Assembly (NCBI GenBank): GCA_036501185.1
Contig: DASYAU010000164.1
Span: forward strand, 1 to 64,000
DNA length: 64,000 bases
Source: Korobacter sp036501185
GTDB lineage: Bacteria > Acidobacteriota > Terriglobia > Terriglobales > Acidobacteriaceae
Direction: 5' to 3'
This document shows positions 6,701 through 14,965 of the stretch, in pieces (within the stretch, counting starts at the first letter, position 1; every line of letters starts with the position of its first letter). Position numbers and translations under genes: made by a program. Below the pieces are notes generated by a model that had not been told where the DNA came from, made no database searches, and saw nothing but the letters and a program-made list of their open reading frames with translations.

Positions 6701-8611
6701 ATGAAACCCGTCATTGTGGGCACGGCTGGGCATATTGATCACGGGAAGACGGCGCTGGTGCGCGCGTTGACGGGGATCGATACGGACAGGCTCGCCGAGG
6801 AGAAGAGGCGGGGGATCACAATTGATATCGGGTTCGCGAACCTTGAGTTGGAGGCCGCAAATGGCGAGACGCTGCGGCTGGGGTTTGTGGATGTGCCGGG
6901 ACACGAGCGCTTTATACGGAACATGCTGGCAGGCGTGGGCGGGATCGACATGGTGCTGCTGATCGTGTCGGCGGAGGAGTCGATTAAGCCGCAGACGCGG
7001 GAGCACTTAGATATTTGCCGGCTGCTGGGGATTGAGCGCGGACTGACGGTGCTGACCAAGAGCGACCTCGTGGATTCCGAGACGCTCGAGGTGGTGCGGG
7101 CGGAGGTGCGGGAGTTCGTGGCGGGATCGTTTCTGGAGAACGCCCCGCTGGTGGCGGTGAGCGCGAAGACCGGAGCGGGGATCGAAGAGCTGAAGCAAGA
7201 AATGGTGAAGGTGGCGCAGGAGGCGCGCGCGAAAGATGCGGGGGCGCCGATGCGGCTGCCCATCGACCGCGTGTTCACGATCCGCGGATTTGGAACCGTC
7301 GTAACGGGGACCCTGATTGCCGGGCGGGTGAAGAAAGAACAAGAGGTGCAGATCCATCCGGTGGGCACGCGAACGCGGGTGCGGAATGTTCAGGTGCATG
7401 GCGCGTCGGCGGAGGCGGCAGTGGCTGGCCAGCGGACGGCGCTGAACGTGGCGAACCTGGCGGTGGAAGATTTGGCACGCGGGATGATGCTGACGAATCC
7501 CGGGGAGTTTTTGCCGACGCGTCGGGTGGATGTGAAGCTGGAGCTGCTGGCGAGTGCGCCTCCGCTGAAAGATCGCGCACGAGTTCACTTCCATGCGCAT
7601 ACGGCGGAAACGGTGGCGACAGTGGCGCTGCTGCCGGATGAGGACGGAGCACGAGTGGCGCAACTAGAGCGTGGCGAGGCGTACGCGCAGTTGAGGTTCG
7701 CGAAGCCGCAGTTGCTGCTGCCGGGAGACCGATTCATTGTGAGGCAATTTTCGCCTCTGCTGACGATCGGCGGCGGCGTGGTGCTGGATGCGGAGCCGGT
7801 GGCGAAGTCTGCGCAGAAGGACCGGCGGGAATTTTTGCGCGTTCTGGAAAACGGCAGCGACAGCGAGGTTCTCGCGGTGCGGGTGGAACGTAGAAAATTG
7901 CGCGGGCTGACGCAGGCGGGCGCGATCGTGGAAACCGGGTGGACGCGGGAGCGGCTGGCGAAGGCGATCGCGGAGTTGACGGCTCGGAAGACGGTTGTGA
8001 CATTTGGAACAGTGGTGGTGGCAGCGATTGAGGTATTCGAGATGGAACAGGCGCTGTTGGCAGAGGCGAACAAATTTCACGACGAGAACCGGCTGGTGGC
8101 GGGGATCGGGAAAGAGACGCTACGCGAACAGGCGGGGCTGGATGTGGAGATCTTTGCGGGAGTGCTGGAGCGATTGACGACGGCTAAGAAGTTGGTCGTC
8201 TCCGGCGAGGTGGTGCAGGTGCCGGGCCGCGGCGTGGCGATGAAGACGGACGAGTCGGAATCGAAACGGGCGATTGAAGAGGTGTTCGCGAAAGCGGGAT
8301 TGGCAGTTCCGGCGCTGAAGGATGTACTGGCGGGAGTGAAGTTGGATCGCGCGCGGGCACAACAGGTTGTGACGCTCCTGCTGCGGGACAAGGTGCTGTT
8401 CAAGTTGTCGGATGATTTTGTGTTTCACCACACGGCGCTGGAGGATTTGCGGAAGAAAGTAGTTCAGGCGAAAGCGCAGTCTCCGAAGATTGATGTGGCG
8501 CGGTTCAAGGATTTGACGGGGCTGACGCGGAAACATGCGATTCCGTTGCTGGAATATTTGGATCGGGAGCGGGTGACGAAGCGGGTGGGGGATGAACGCG
8601 TTATTTTGTGA
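6701..8611 (+). CDS. selB: Selenocysteine-specific elongation factor SelB
   Basis: A 636-residue GTPase that delivers Sec-tRNA(Sec) to UGA codons next to a SECIS element. The G domain opens with GTAGHIDHGKTALVRAL, with GHIDHGKT as the P-loop typical of SelB. It continues with RRGITIDIGFA (switch I), DVPGHERF (G3) and TKSD (G4). Beta-barrel domains II and III follow (RVFTIRGFGTVVTGT at about residue 190), then C-terminal winged-helix repeats (about residues 380-636) that bind SECIS RNA. The start is set by GGAAGGA just upstream of the ATG and by the family start MKPVIVGTAGHIDHGKT. selA, selC and selD are not in the window; the neighbour trmFO also acts on translation. Confidence 0.95.
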   Translation: MKPVIVGTAGHIDHGKTALVRALTGIDTDRLAEEKRRGITIDIGFANLELEAANGETLRLGFVDVPGHERFIRNMLAGVGGIDMVLLIVSAEESIKPQTREHLDICRLLGIERGLTVLTKSDLVDSETLEVVRAEVREFVAGSFLENAPLVAVSAKTGAGIEELKQEMVKVAQEARAKDAGAPMRLPIDRVFTIRGFGTVVTGTLIAGRVKKEQEVQIHPVGTRTRVRNVQVHGASAEAAVAGQRTALNVANLAVEDLARGMMLTNPGEFLPTRRVDVKLELLASAPPLKDRARVHFHAHTAETVATVALLPDEDGARVAQLERGEAYAQLRFAKPQLLLPGDRFIVRQFSPLLTIGGGVVLDAEPVAKSAQKDRREFLRVLENGSDSEVLAVRVERRKLRGLTQAGAIVETGWTRERLAKAIAELTARKTVVTFGTVVVAAIEVFEMEQALLAEANKFHDENRLVAGIGKETLREQAGLDVEIFAGVLERLTTAKKLVVSGEVVQVPGRGVAMKTDESESKRAIEEVFAKAGLAVPALKDVLAGVKLDRARAQQVVTLLLRDKVLFKLSDDFVFHHTALEDLRKKVVQAKAQSPKIDVARFKDLTGLTRKHAIPLLEYLDRERVTKRVGDERVIL

Positions 8612-8635
8612 CGCAGCTGTGAGGAAAGCTTGACA

Positions 8636-8860
8636 ATGCTGGAAGTTGTTTCGCCCCATTTATTCGACCGCCGCACGTTGGCTTACATCCTCTGCTTCAT
8701 CGTCAGTTTGACAGCAGCCGTTGCGTTTTGGCGAGGAAGTCTCACCGGTGCACCTCCCTTGTATTCAAAGGGAGTGGTTGAACGAGGATTGCACTTTGTT
8801 GCAGGAATTCTTTTTGCGGCGATCGCGATTTATGCCGCAGTATCCCTTTTTCGCAGATAA
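8636..8860 (+). CDS. Small two-helix membrane protein
   Basis: 74 residues, MLEVVSPHLFDRRTLAY..., with two hydrophobic segments (about 17-34 and 52-71) and a basic C-terminus (SLFRR). GAGGAAAG lies 7-8 nt before the ATG at 8636; the upstream TTG is not needed. It sits between selB and trmFO on the same strand, 15 bp ahead of trmFO, so it may be co-transcribed. No family recognised. Confidence 0.55.
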   Translation: MLEVVSPHLFDRRTLAYILCFIVSLTAAVAFWRGSLTGAPPLYSKGVVERGLHFVAGILFAAIAIYAAVSLFRR

Positions 8861-8875
8861 AACGACCCCAGCAGG

Positions 8876-10309
8876 ATGACCGACAAAATCAGAATTATTG
8901 GTGCGGGGCTCGCGGGGTGCGAGGCGGCGTGGCAGTGTGCGCGGCGGGGAGTGGACGTTGAGCTATTTGAGATGAGGCCGCAGAAGTCGACGCCGGCGCA
9001 CCAGACTTCCGACTTTGCGGAATTGGTCTGTTCGAACTCGCTGAAGTCGGCTTCTGAGAATACGGCGCCCTGGTTGTTGAAAGAAGAGATGCGGCGGGGT
9101 GGGTCGCTGCTGCTGGAGATCGCTGGGAAGACAGCGGTGCCGGCGGGCCATGCGCTGGCGGTTGATCGGGCGGTGTTTGCGAGCGAGGTGACGCGGGCGA
9201 TCGAGGCGGAGCCACGGATCACGGTGCGTCGCGAAGAGGTGACGCAGATTGATGAGGGTGATGGGATCACGATCGTGGCGACGGGGCCGCTGACGTCGGA
9301 TGGGCTGTCGCAGGAGATTGCGCGGCTGTCGGGGAACTCACATCTTTACTTCTACGATTCGATTTCGCCGATTGTGGAGGCGGATTCGATTGATATGTCG
9401 CGCGTGTACATGGCCGCGCGGTATGACAAGGGCACGGCGGATTACATCAACTGCCCGATGAATCGAGAGGAATACGACAGATTTCTCGATGCTCTGATCG
9501 AGGCACATTCGGTGGATGCGAAGGATTGGGAGAACCTACACCCCAGCGAGCCAAATGCTGGCTCGCCGGGGACCCCGCGCCCCATTCCTTATTTCGAGAG
9601 TTGTCTACCTATCGAAGAGATCGCGAGACGAGGTAGAGACACGCTGCGGTTTGGGCCGATGAAGCCGGTGGGGCTGACGGATCCGCGGACGGGGCGGTAT
9701 CCGTATGCGGTGGTGCAGTTGCGGCAGGAGAACCTGCGAGCGGATTCATACAACCTGGTGGGGTTCCAGAACCATTTGAAATTTGGCGACCAGGCGCGGG
9801 TGGTGCGGCTGATCCCGGGGCTGGAGAGCGCGAAGTTTTTGCGGTATGGGCAGATCCATCGCAACACGTACATCAATTCGCCGACGCTGCTGAATGAAAC
9901 GCTGCGGATGAAAGAGCATCCGAACGTGATGTTTGCGGGGCAGATTTCGGGTGTTGAGGGATATGTGGAGTCGATTGCGACAGGACAAATGGCGGGGATT
10001 CATGCGGCGCAGATCGCGCTGGGGATGGAGCCCATCGCGCCACCGCGGACGACGGCGTTTGGATCGTTGATCCATTACATCTGCCATGCGGAGGCGAAGA
10101 ATTTTCAGCCGGCGAATATCACGTTCGATCTGTTGCCGCAGTTGGATGAGGGGACGCGACGAAGGGTGCGGGACAAGAAGGAGCGGCATCGGATGGTGTG
10201 CGAGAAGGCGCTGGGGGAGTTTGAGCAGTGGGCGGCGTCGCGCGGGACTGGTCGCCCCGCCCGCAATGCCGCGCCGCCCCTGAAGGGGCTCTCGCGATTG
10301 CGCGGGTAG
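8876..10309 (+). CDS. trmFO: FAD/folate-dependent tRNA m5U54 methyltransferase TrmFO
   Basis: Methylates U54 in the T-loop of tRNA using methylenetetrahydrofolate and FAD. The N-terminal Rossmann motif is IIGAGLAGCEAAWQCARRG, followed by the GidA-like VELFEMRP. Further family segments are the Ser-rich AELVCSNSLKS stretch and the C-terminal MFAGQISGVEGYVESIATG. Normal members end at about 440-450 residues. This one is 477 because the reading frame continues through RPARNAAPPLKGLSRLRG, encoded by an intergenic-type palindrome (10276-10289). The start at 8876 gives the canonical MTDKIRIIGAGLAG; the adjacent GCAGG is a poorly spaced ribosome site. Confidence 0.94.
   Translation: MTDKIRIIGAGLAGCEAAWQCARRGVDVELFEMRPQKSTPAHQTSDFAELVCSNSLKSASENTAPWLLKEEMRRGGSLLLEIAGKTAVPAGHALAVDRAVFASEVTRAIEAEPRITVRREEVTQIDEGDGITIVATGPLTSDGLSQEIARLSGNSHLYFYDSISPIVEADSIDMSRVYMAARYDKGTADYINCPMNREEYDRFLDALIEAHSVDAKDWENLHPSEPNAGSPGTPRPIPYFESCLPIEEIARRGRDTLRFGPMKPVGLTDPRTGRYPYAVVQLRQENLRADSYNLVGFQNHLKFGDQARVVRLIPGLESAKFLRYGQIHRNTYINSPTLLNETLRMKEHPNVMFAGQISGVEGYVESIATGQMAGIHAAQIALGMEPIAPPRTTAFGSLIHYICHAEAKNFQPANITFDLLPQLDEGTRRRVRDKKERHRMVCEKALGEFEQWAASRGTGRPARNAAPPLKGLSRLRG
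10276..10289. repeat. Palindrome inside the trmFO 3' end
   Basis: GCCCC-TGAA-GGGGC, the same class as the intergenic hairpins, here translated as part of the trmFO tail. The flanking DNA (10310-10420) is also rich in GC-rich repeats. Confidence 0.55.
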
Positions 10310-10426
10310 CGTCCACGACGCTGTCGCGTCGCGCTGAACGGCCCGGTCGCCCTGCGGGCTTGCGTTTCAGGACTGATCTGCGCGGATTATTATCGCGGAG
10401 CTGGCGGTGCTGGCGCGAAACGCAAG

Positions 10427-10551
10427 GTCCTTCGACTGCGAATCCGCATTGGTACGCGGATTCTTCGCTCAGGATGGCAAGAGCGAAAGAGTGATGGTGG
10501 ACGTAGGGGGCCTTCGACTTCGCGTGCTGCGCGCTTCGCTCAGGATGACAA
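10427..10551. repeat. Two tandem copies of a CTTCGACT...CTCAGGATG repeat
   Basis: Copy 1 has GTCCTTCGACT (10427-10437) and CTTCGCTCAGGATGGCAA (10463-10480). Copy 2 has GCCTTCGACT (10510-10519) and CTTCGCTCAGGATGACAA (10534-10551). The segment between the boxes in copy 1 is a perfect palindrome (GAATCCGC-8 nt-GCGGATTC, 10440-10463). The block lies directly downstream of the ADOP gene end and holds no gene. Confidence 0.7.
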
Positions 10552-10556
10552 AACGC

Positions 10557-13189
10557 TTAGTCGCAGCGCAGGGCGTCCATCGGATTGAGTTGCGCGCTGG
10601 TAATGGCGGGAATGAGCGTCGCAAGGACGCTGACGATCAAAAGTAGCAAAGACACCAATGAAAATGTGAACGGGTCGTGCGGGCTGACGTGGAAGAGCGC
10701 ACTGGCGAGGACGCGAGAGACGGCTAGTGCCGCGAGGATGCCGAGGATTGCGCCGGGGAGAATGAGGCGAAGTCCACTGCCGACGACGAGACGAAGGATG
10801 TCGGCGCGGGTGGCGCCCATGGCCATGCGGAGGCCGATTTCCTGAGTGCGGCGCGCGACGAGAAATGCGATGACGCCGTAGAGGCCGATGATGGCCATGA
10901 GAACACCGGTGGCAGCGAAAAGTCCGACGAGCGAGGTTTCGAAGAGCGGCCGGTCGGCGAGATTGTGGACGCGCTGCGAGAGAGCCTGGATCTCAACAGG
11001 GAGGGTGGGATCGAGGGCGGCGGTTTGGGTGCGCACGAACTTGGCGACGGTGTCGAGCGGAAGGTTGGTTTTCAAGGTAAAAGTCGCGAGGCGATTCCAA
11101 TCATCGGGATTGTCGCGGCGCAGGCGGTAGTACTCGGGCATATCGGTGCCGGCGAGGCCGGCGTTTTTCACGTCGCCAACGACACCGACGACGGTGTAGA
11201 TGGGATCGTCGGGGGCTCCGGCGGCAAGTTGCACATGCTGGCCGATGGGATCGTGCGCGGGGAACATGCGCTGCCCAAGCGATTGGCTGACGATGAGGAA
11301 GTGGTTGGGTGAGGTGCGCTGGTCTTCGGTGAAGCCCTGGCCTTCGAGAAGCGGGATGTTGAAGGTGCGGAAGTAATCGGGCGAGACCCAGCGCCAGGCG
11401 ACGAGGCCTCCGGTGCCGCCGGTTTGGCGGACGCCGTTGATGGTGATGGGCGCATAGATCTGGTCGTGATGATAGCCGCCGGGAGGAACGGTGTCGCTGA
11501 CGGCGAGCATGGAGATGCCGGGGCCGTATTCCAGCGAGCGCTCGAGGGCGAGGAAGAATGCCATTTGTTTTTGCGGGTCGGGATAGCGGAGTTGGCCGAG
11601 CGAGATGGTGGCGGTGACGAGATGCTCGGGGTTGATGCCGAGGCGCTGACGTTCGAGGTTCACGAAGCTGCGGACGAGCAGCGCGCCACCACTGAGGAGA
11701 ACGAGGCTGGCGGCGATCTGGAGGATGACGAGCGATTGGCGGAGGTGGGCGTGGGGCGCGGACATCGTGGTGTGTCCGGCGAGAGCTTCGGCAGGGGGCT
11801 TGTGGAGGGCGGCGATGAGTCCGCAGAGCAGGCCGCAGAAGAGCGAGACGAAAAGCGTGAAGATCAGGATGCGGAGGTCGAGCGCGGCCTTGGTGAGATA
11901 GGGCATGCCGTCCGGCGCGATGGCGAGGAAGGAGCGCAGAAGAATGTAGGCGAATCCGATGCCAGTGATGGCGCCGGCGAGCGCGAGAGTCAGGGCTTCG
12001 ATGAGTGATTGCTGAACCAGGCGGGAACGGCTGGCTCCGAGCGCAGCGCGGACGGCGAATTCGCGTTCGCGGGCGGCGGAACGGGCCATGAGAAGGCTGA
12101 CGACGTTTGCGCAGGCGATGAGCAGCACGGTAAGGACGACGCCAAAGAGAACCCAGGCGATAAGACGCACGTCATGGACCTGGCGGTCGCGGATGCGCGG
12201 ACGAGGAGATGGACTTCACTGCGGAATTGCGGCGGCGCCAGCGAAAGCGAATAGTTGAAGACGGGCTGGAGTTGTTTGGTCGCGTCTTCAATGGAGACGC
12301 CGGGCTTGAGGCGGGCGAAGGCGTACATTACGCGGCCGGGTTCGGCCTTGCGCTGGGCGGCTTCGTCGAGCGCCTGCGGGACGAGGACGTCGGCGGTGTC
12401 GAGGGTGGGAAGCTCGAAGCTGGCGGGGAGAACACCGACGATGCGGGTGGGCTGGCCGTCGAGCGTGAGGAGCTTGTTAAGGACCGAGGGGTCACGGTTG
12501 AAGCGCTCGCGCCAGAGGTGGTCGGTGATGACGGCGACCTTGGATGAGTTGGGGAGATCTTCGTCGCGAGTGAAGTTACGGCCGCGGATGGGCGCAACGC
12601 CGAGGGTCGAGAGGAAGTTGGCTTCGACGTGCGCGCAGATCAGGCGCGCGGGATTTTCTTCGGTGAGGTCGCAGGGATCGGTGCCGGTTTCGGAGGTGAA
12701 GGACTGAAATGGCTGCTGGTGATCACGCCAATCGTAATACGAGCCGCCGAGCATGAACTCGGTAGGAATGATGGGCGCGGTGAGCCCGACGGAGACGAGC
12801 CGTTCGGGCTGAGCATAGGGGAGTGGCCGGAAGAGGATGCGGTCGACAACGCTGAAAACGGCGGTGGTGGCGCCAATGCCGAGGGTGAAGGTGAGGAGCA
12901 CGGCGAGGGCGAAGGTTGGGTTGCGAAGACAGCCCCGGACGGCATAGCGGAAATCAGTGAAGACGCTTTCGAGGCGATGGGTGGGACGCTGGGCGACGGT
13001 TTGTTCGCGGGCGGCTTCGACGCTACCAAATTCGAGAGCGGCCCTGCGACGGGCTTCTTCGGGGGAGCTCCCAGCGGCGATGCCTTGCTGCACGAGTTGG
13101 TCGAGATGGAAGCGGAGTTCTTCGTCGAGGTCGGCGCGCTGCTTGCGGATGAAGAAAAAGCGGATGCGAGTTAGCCATTCGGGGAGCAT
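10557..13189 (-). pseudogene. ADOP-type FtsX/MacB permease, frameshifted
   Basis: Two frames together encode one protein of about 876 residues. The N-terminal part (13189 to about 12195) holds a short cytosolic region (DLDEELRFHLDQLVQQGI), a first membrane helix (FALAVLLTFTLGIGATTAVF) and a MacB-like periplasmic domain. The C-terminal part (about 12195 to 10557) begins with FtsX helices (VLLIACANVVSLLMARSAARE), then a second periplasmic domain and the final FtsX domain (TQEIGLRMAMGAT). The frames are offset by two bases near 12195-12199; an extra GC in a CGCGC run would explain it. AGGAGG precedes the start, 8 bp from the end of padR. It may be a real pseudogene, a sequencing error or a recoded site. 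No ATPase is adjacent, as is usual for orphan permeases. Confidence 0.85.
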
Positions 13190-13197
13190 ACGGCCTC

Positions 13198-13530
13198 CTA
13201 GACACTTTTCAAGACAAGGCGGATCGCGTTGGAGAGGCGGTCCCAGTTGGCGAGCTCGGCTTCGAGCTGTTTCTTGCCGACGCGGGTGAGCGTGTAGTAA
13301 CGGGCGCGGCGGTTATTTTCGGAAGCGCCCCACTCGGAGGAGATCCAGCCTTTGTATTCGAGGCGATGGAGGGCAGGATAGAGCGAGCCCTGGCCGATCT
13401 GAAGGACGTCCTGAGAAACCTGCTGGATGCGCTGCGCGATGCCCCATCCGTGCATGGGTTCGAGAGCGAGGGTCTTCAGGATGAGGAGGTCGAGCGTGCC
13501 TTGCAGGAGGTCCGAGGTGGGCTGGTCCAT
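13198..13530 (-). CDS. PadR-family transcriptional regulator
   Basis: A 110-residue winged-helix repressor starting MDQPTSDLLQGTLDLLILK. The start is set by GAGGGG six nt upstream; the Met at 13551 is less likely. The PadR core is complete: LLILKTLALEPMHGWGIAQRI, QIGQGSLYPALHRLEYKGWI and the wing RRARYYTLTRVGKK. It precedes the ADOP permease by 8 bp on the same strand. PadR-ADOP pairing is frequent in acidobacteria, and PadR proteins often repress the adjacent transporter in response to a small molecule. Confidence 0.92.
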   Translation of the reverse strand: MDQPTSDLLQGTLDLLILKTLALEPMHGWGIAQRIQQVSQDVLQIGQGSLYPALHRLEYKGWISSEWGASENNRRARYYTLTRVGKKQLEAELANWDRLSNAIRLVLKSV

Positions 13531-13599
13531 GTTCCCCTCGATGGTCGACAAGAGTAATGGGGATTCCTGTCGGATGTCAAGGGGAACAGGAGAAATGTA

Positions 13600-14307
13600 T
13601 CAGGAACTGAGGGCGGGGTCCATGGAGCGCCGCATTTCGGATCCGCCGACTACCAGTTTTGCTTCGAAGGCTCGGACGACTGCTGATTTTGCTTCTTCGA
13701 GGGGGAGCGGGGGGATGATGGTCATGGTGCCGAGGATCTGCGCGAGCTGGTAGTACCAGCGGCGGCATTTGTGCATGAATTCCACCGGGTACTCGGGCTT
13801 GCGGGCGCGGGCGGCTTCGACGTCGGCGTCGAGGATGTAGGCGACGTCGGGAGTGGGGACGAGCCACTGCACGAAACGAATGAAGGCGCGGGTGAGGGCG
13901 TTGCCGAGCGGGAGGTTGGCGAGCTCGTCGTAGATGTAGCGGTCCATGATGATGACGTCGGCGCCGGCGCGGCGGGCGCGGCGGATGACCATGCGCAGGT
14001 GAATCGCGTCGAGCAGGTAGAGGCCGTGGCGGAAGAAGCTGAGGTACCAGCGTCGGACGTTTTTGTCCTGGCGGTTGACGGGTTTATCGGGCGCGCCGAT
14101 GCCTTTTTCGCTCTTGTAAACCTTGTGGACGAAGCCTTCGCGGTAGCGGGTGCCGACGACGACGTTGTCCCAGAACGCGAGCTGGGTGGTGCTGAGGTGG
14201 TTGGCGGCGAGGGTGGCGCGGAGGTTCTCGATTTGCGTGCTTTTGCCAGAGCCATCGAGTCCGGAGAAGCTGACGAGTGCGGGGCGGCGACGAAGTTGTG
14301 CGGTCAT
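13600..14307 (-). CDS. Thymidylate-kinase-like P-loop kinase
   Basis: 235 residues with Walker A GLDGSGKST at residues 16-24 and a thymidylate-kinase-like DRY motif (MDRYIYDEL, residues 121-129), then a basic region containing the LID-like ARARKPEYP. It differs from housekeeping Tmk in an inserted Lys/Arg-rich segment (about 60-110: YKSEKGIGAPDKPVNRQDK). AGGAAG lies before the ATG. It lies at the downstream end of a cluster of surface-polysaccharide-like genes, separated from them by two palindromes. A nucleotide, sugar or lipid kinase role in that locus is possible, and substrate cannot be read from sequence. A true dTMP kinase is the alternative. Confidence 0.7.
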   Translation of the reverse strand: MTAQLRRRPALVSFSGLDGSGKSTQIENLRATLAANHLSTTQLAFWDNVVVGTRYREGFVHKVYKSEKGIGAPDKPVNRQDKNVRRWYLSFFRHGLYLLDAIHLRMVIRRARRAGADVIIMDRYIYDELANLPLGNALTRAFIRFVQWLVPTPDVAYILDADVEAARARKPEYPVEFMHKCRRWYYQLAQILGTMTIIPPLPLEEAKSAVVRAFEAKLVVGGSEMRRSMDPALSS

Positions 14308-14319
14308 AGTCTTCCTGCA

Positions 14320-14332
14320 GGGGCTAAACCCC
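14320..14332. repeat. Intergenic palindrome GGGGC-TAA-ACCCC type
   Basis: A short hairpin (GGGG-CTAAA-CCCC) immediately upstream of the kinase gene, 20 bp from the longer element at 14353. It belongs to the same class as the hairpin at 2114. Confidence 0.55.
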
Positions 14333-14352
14333 TTTTTTCCTGCGTTCGTTTC

Positions 14353-14379
14353 GGCACGGCTAAAGCCGTGCCCCGATAC
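14353..14379. repeat. REP-like palindrome with GATACA tail, copy C
   Basis: GGCACGGC-TAAA-GCCGTGCC followed by CCGATACA. The stem differs from the copies at 2147 and 33497 at both arms in a compensating way while the tail is kept. Confidence 0.75.
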
Positions 14380-14428
14380 AAAGCCAGATCAAAATCCAAA
14401 ACAAAAAACAAAAATCGGAGCCGAGGCT

Positions 14429-14947
14429 CTAGCGGCCGGAGTTTGGCGGAACAGACGACGTTCCCTTGCTTAGCGCGTAGACCGTTCCCAATGCGACTCC
14501 GGCTCCGGCTACGAGGCCGAGCTTGATGAGCAGCGAATGATATTGGCGCTGCTTGGCCGGGGCGATCGCGGTGCCGGCTGGCTTCGATGCTCCGCCGCCG
14601 ACGGTCCCGACACCGGGAGCGGTTGCCGTGCCGAGAGGCTCAGTCGGATTCTGGGTTTGCGGCGTGGGCTGCGGAGTCGTATTTTGCGCGGGCACCGTTT
14701 GGCCGGGCTGCTGAGCCTGCGGGCTCTCCGGAAGCTGGTTCTGATCCTGGTTGGTGGGTACGGGCGTGAGCGGTCCCTGTGCCGGGTTGACCGTGGTGCC
14801 GGTTTGCGGCTGCTGCGCGGCGGGCTGCGATTGCTGCTGCGGGTCCTGCGGCGTGGCCGTTTGCTGTTGCGCTTCGGCGGCCAACGGAGCGAAAACAAGT
14901 GCTCCGGCGAGAACTGCTGAAAGCGCGGGTTGGATTGTGATCTTCAT
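14429..14947 (-). CDS. Exported Gln/Pro-rich protein with C-terminal helix
   Basis: 172 residues from MKITIQPALSAVLAG, with GGAG upstream of this Met. A signal peptide (cleavage probably after AAEA) is followed by a low-complexity region rich in Gln, Pro, Thr and Asn (about 26-115), then a Gly/Ala segment and one hydrophobic stretch LLIKLGLVAGAGVALGTVYAL near the C-terminus. This looks like a periplasmic or envelope spacer with a membrane-interacting end. It is 18 bp downstream of the ParB-like gene and closes the minus-strand polysaccharide-like operon. No family recognised. Confidence 0.6.
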   Translation of the reverse strand: MKITIQPALSAVLAGALVFAPLAAEAQQQTATPQDPQQQSQPAAQQPQTGTTVNPAQGPLTPVPTNQDQNQLPESPQAQQPGQTVPAQNTTPQPTPQTQNPTEPLGTATAPGVGTVGGGASKPAGTAIAPAKQRQYHSLLIKLGLVAGAGVALGTVYALSKGTSSVPPNSGR

Positions 14948-14965
14948 GGGGAACTCCAAACTTTC

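Noticed and set aside
14600..14880. Repeated Gln/Pro codons resembling a repeat array
   Set aside because: These are low-complexity codons within the exported protein gene at 14429-14947, not a DNA repeat or CRISPR array; spacers and conserved repeats are absent.
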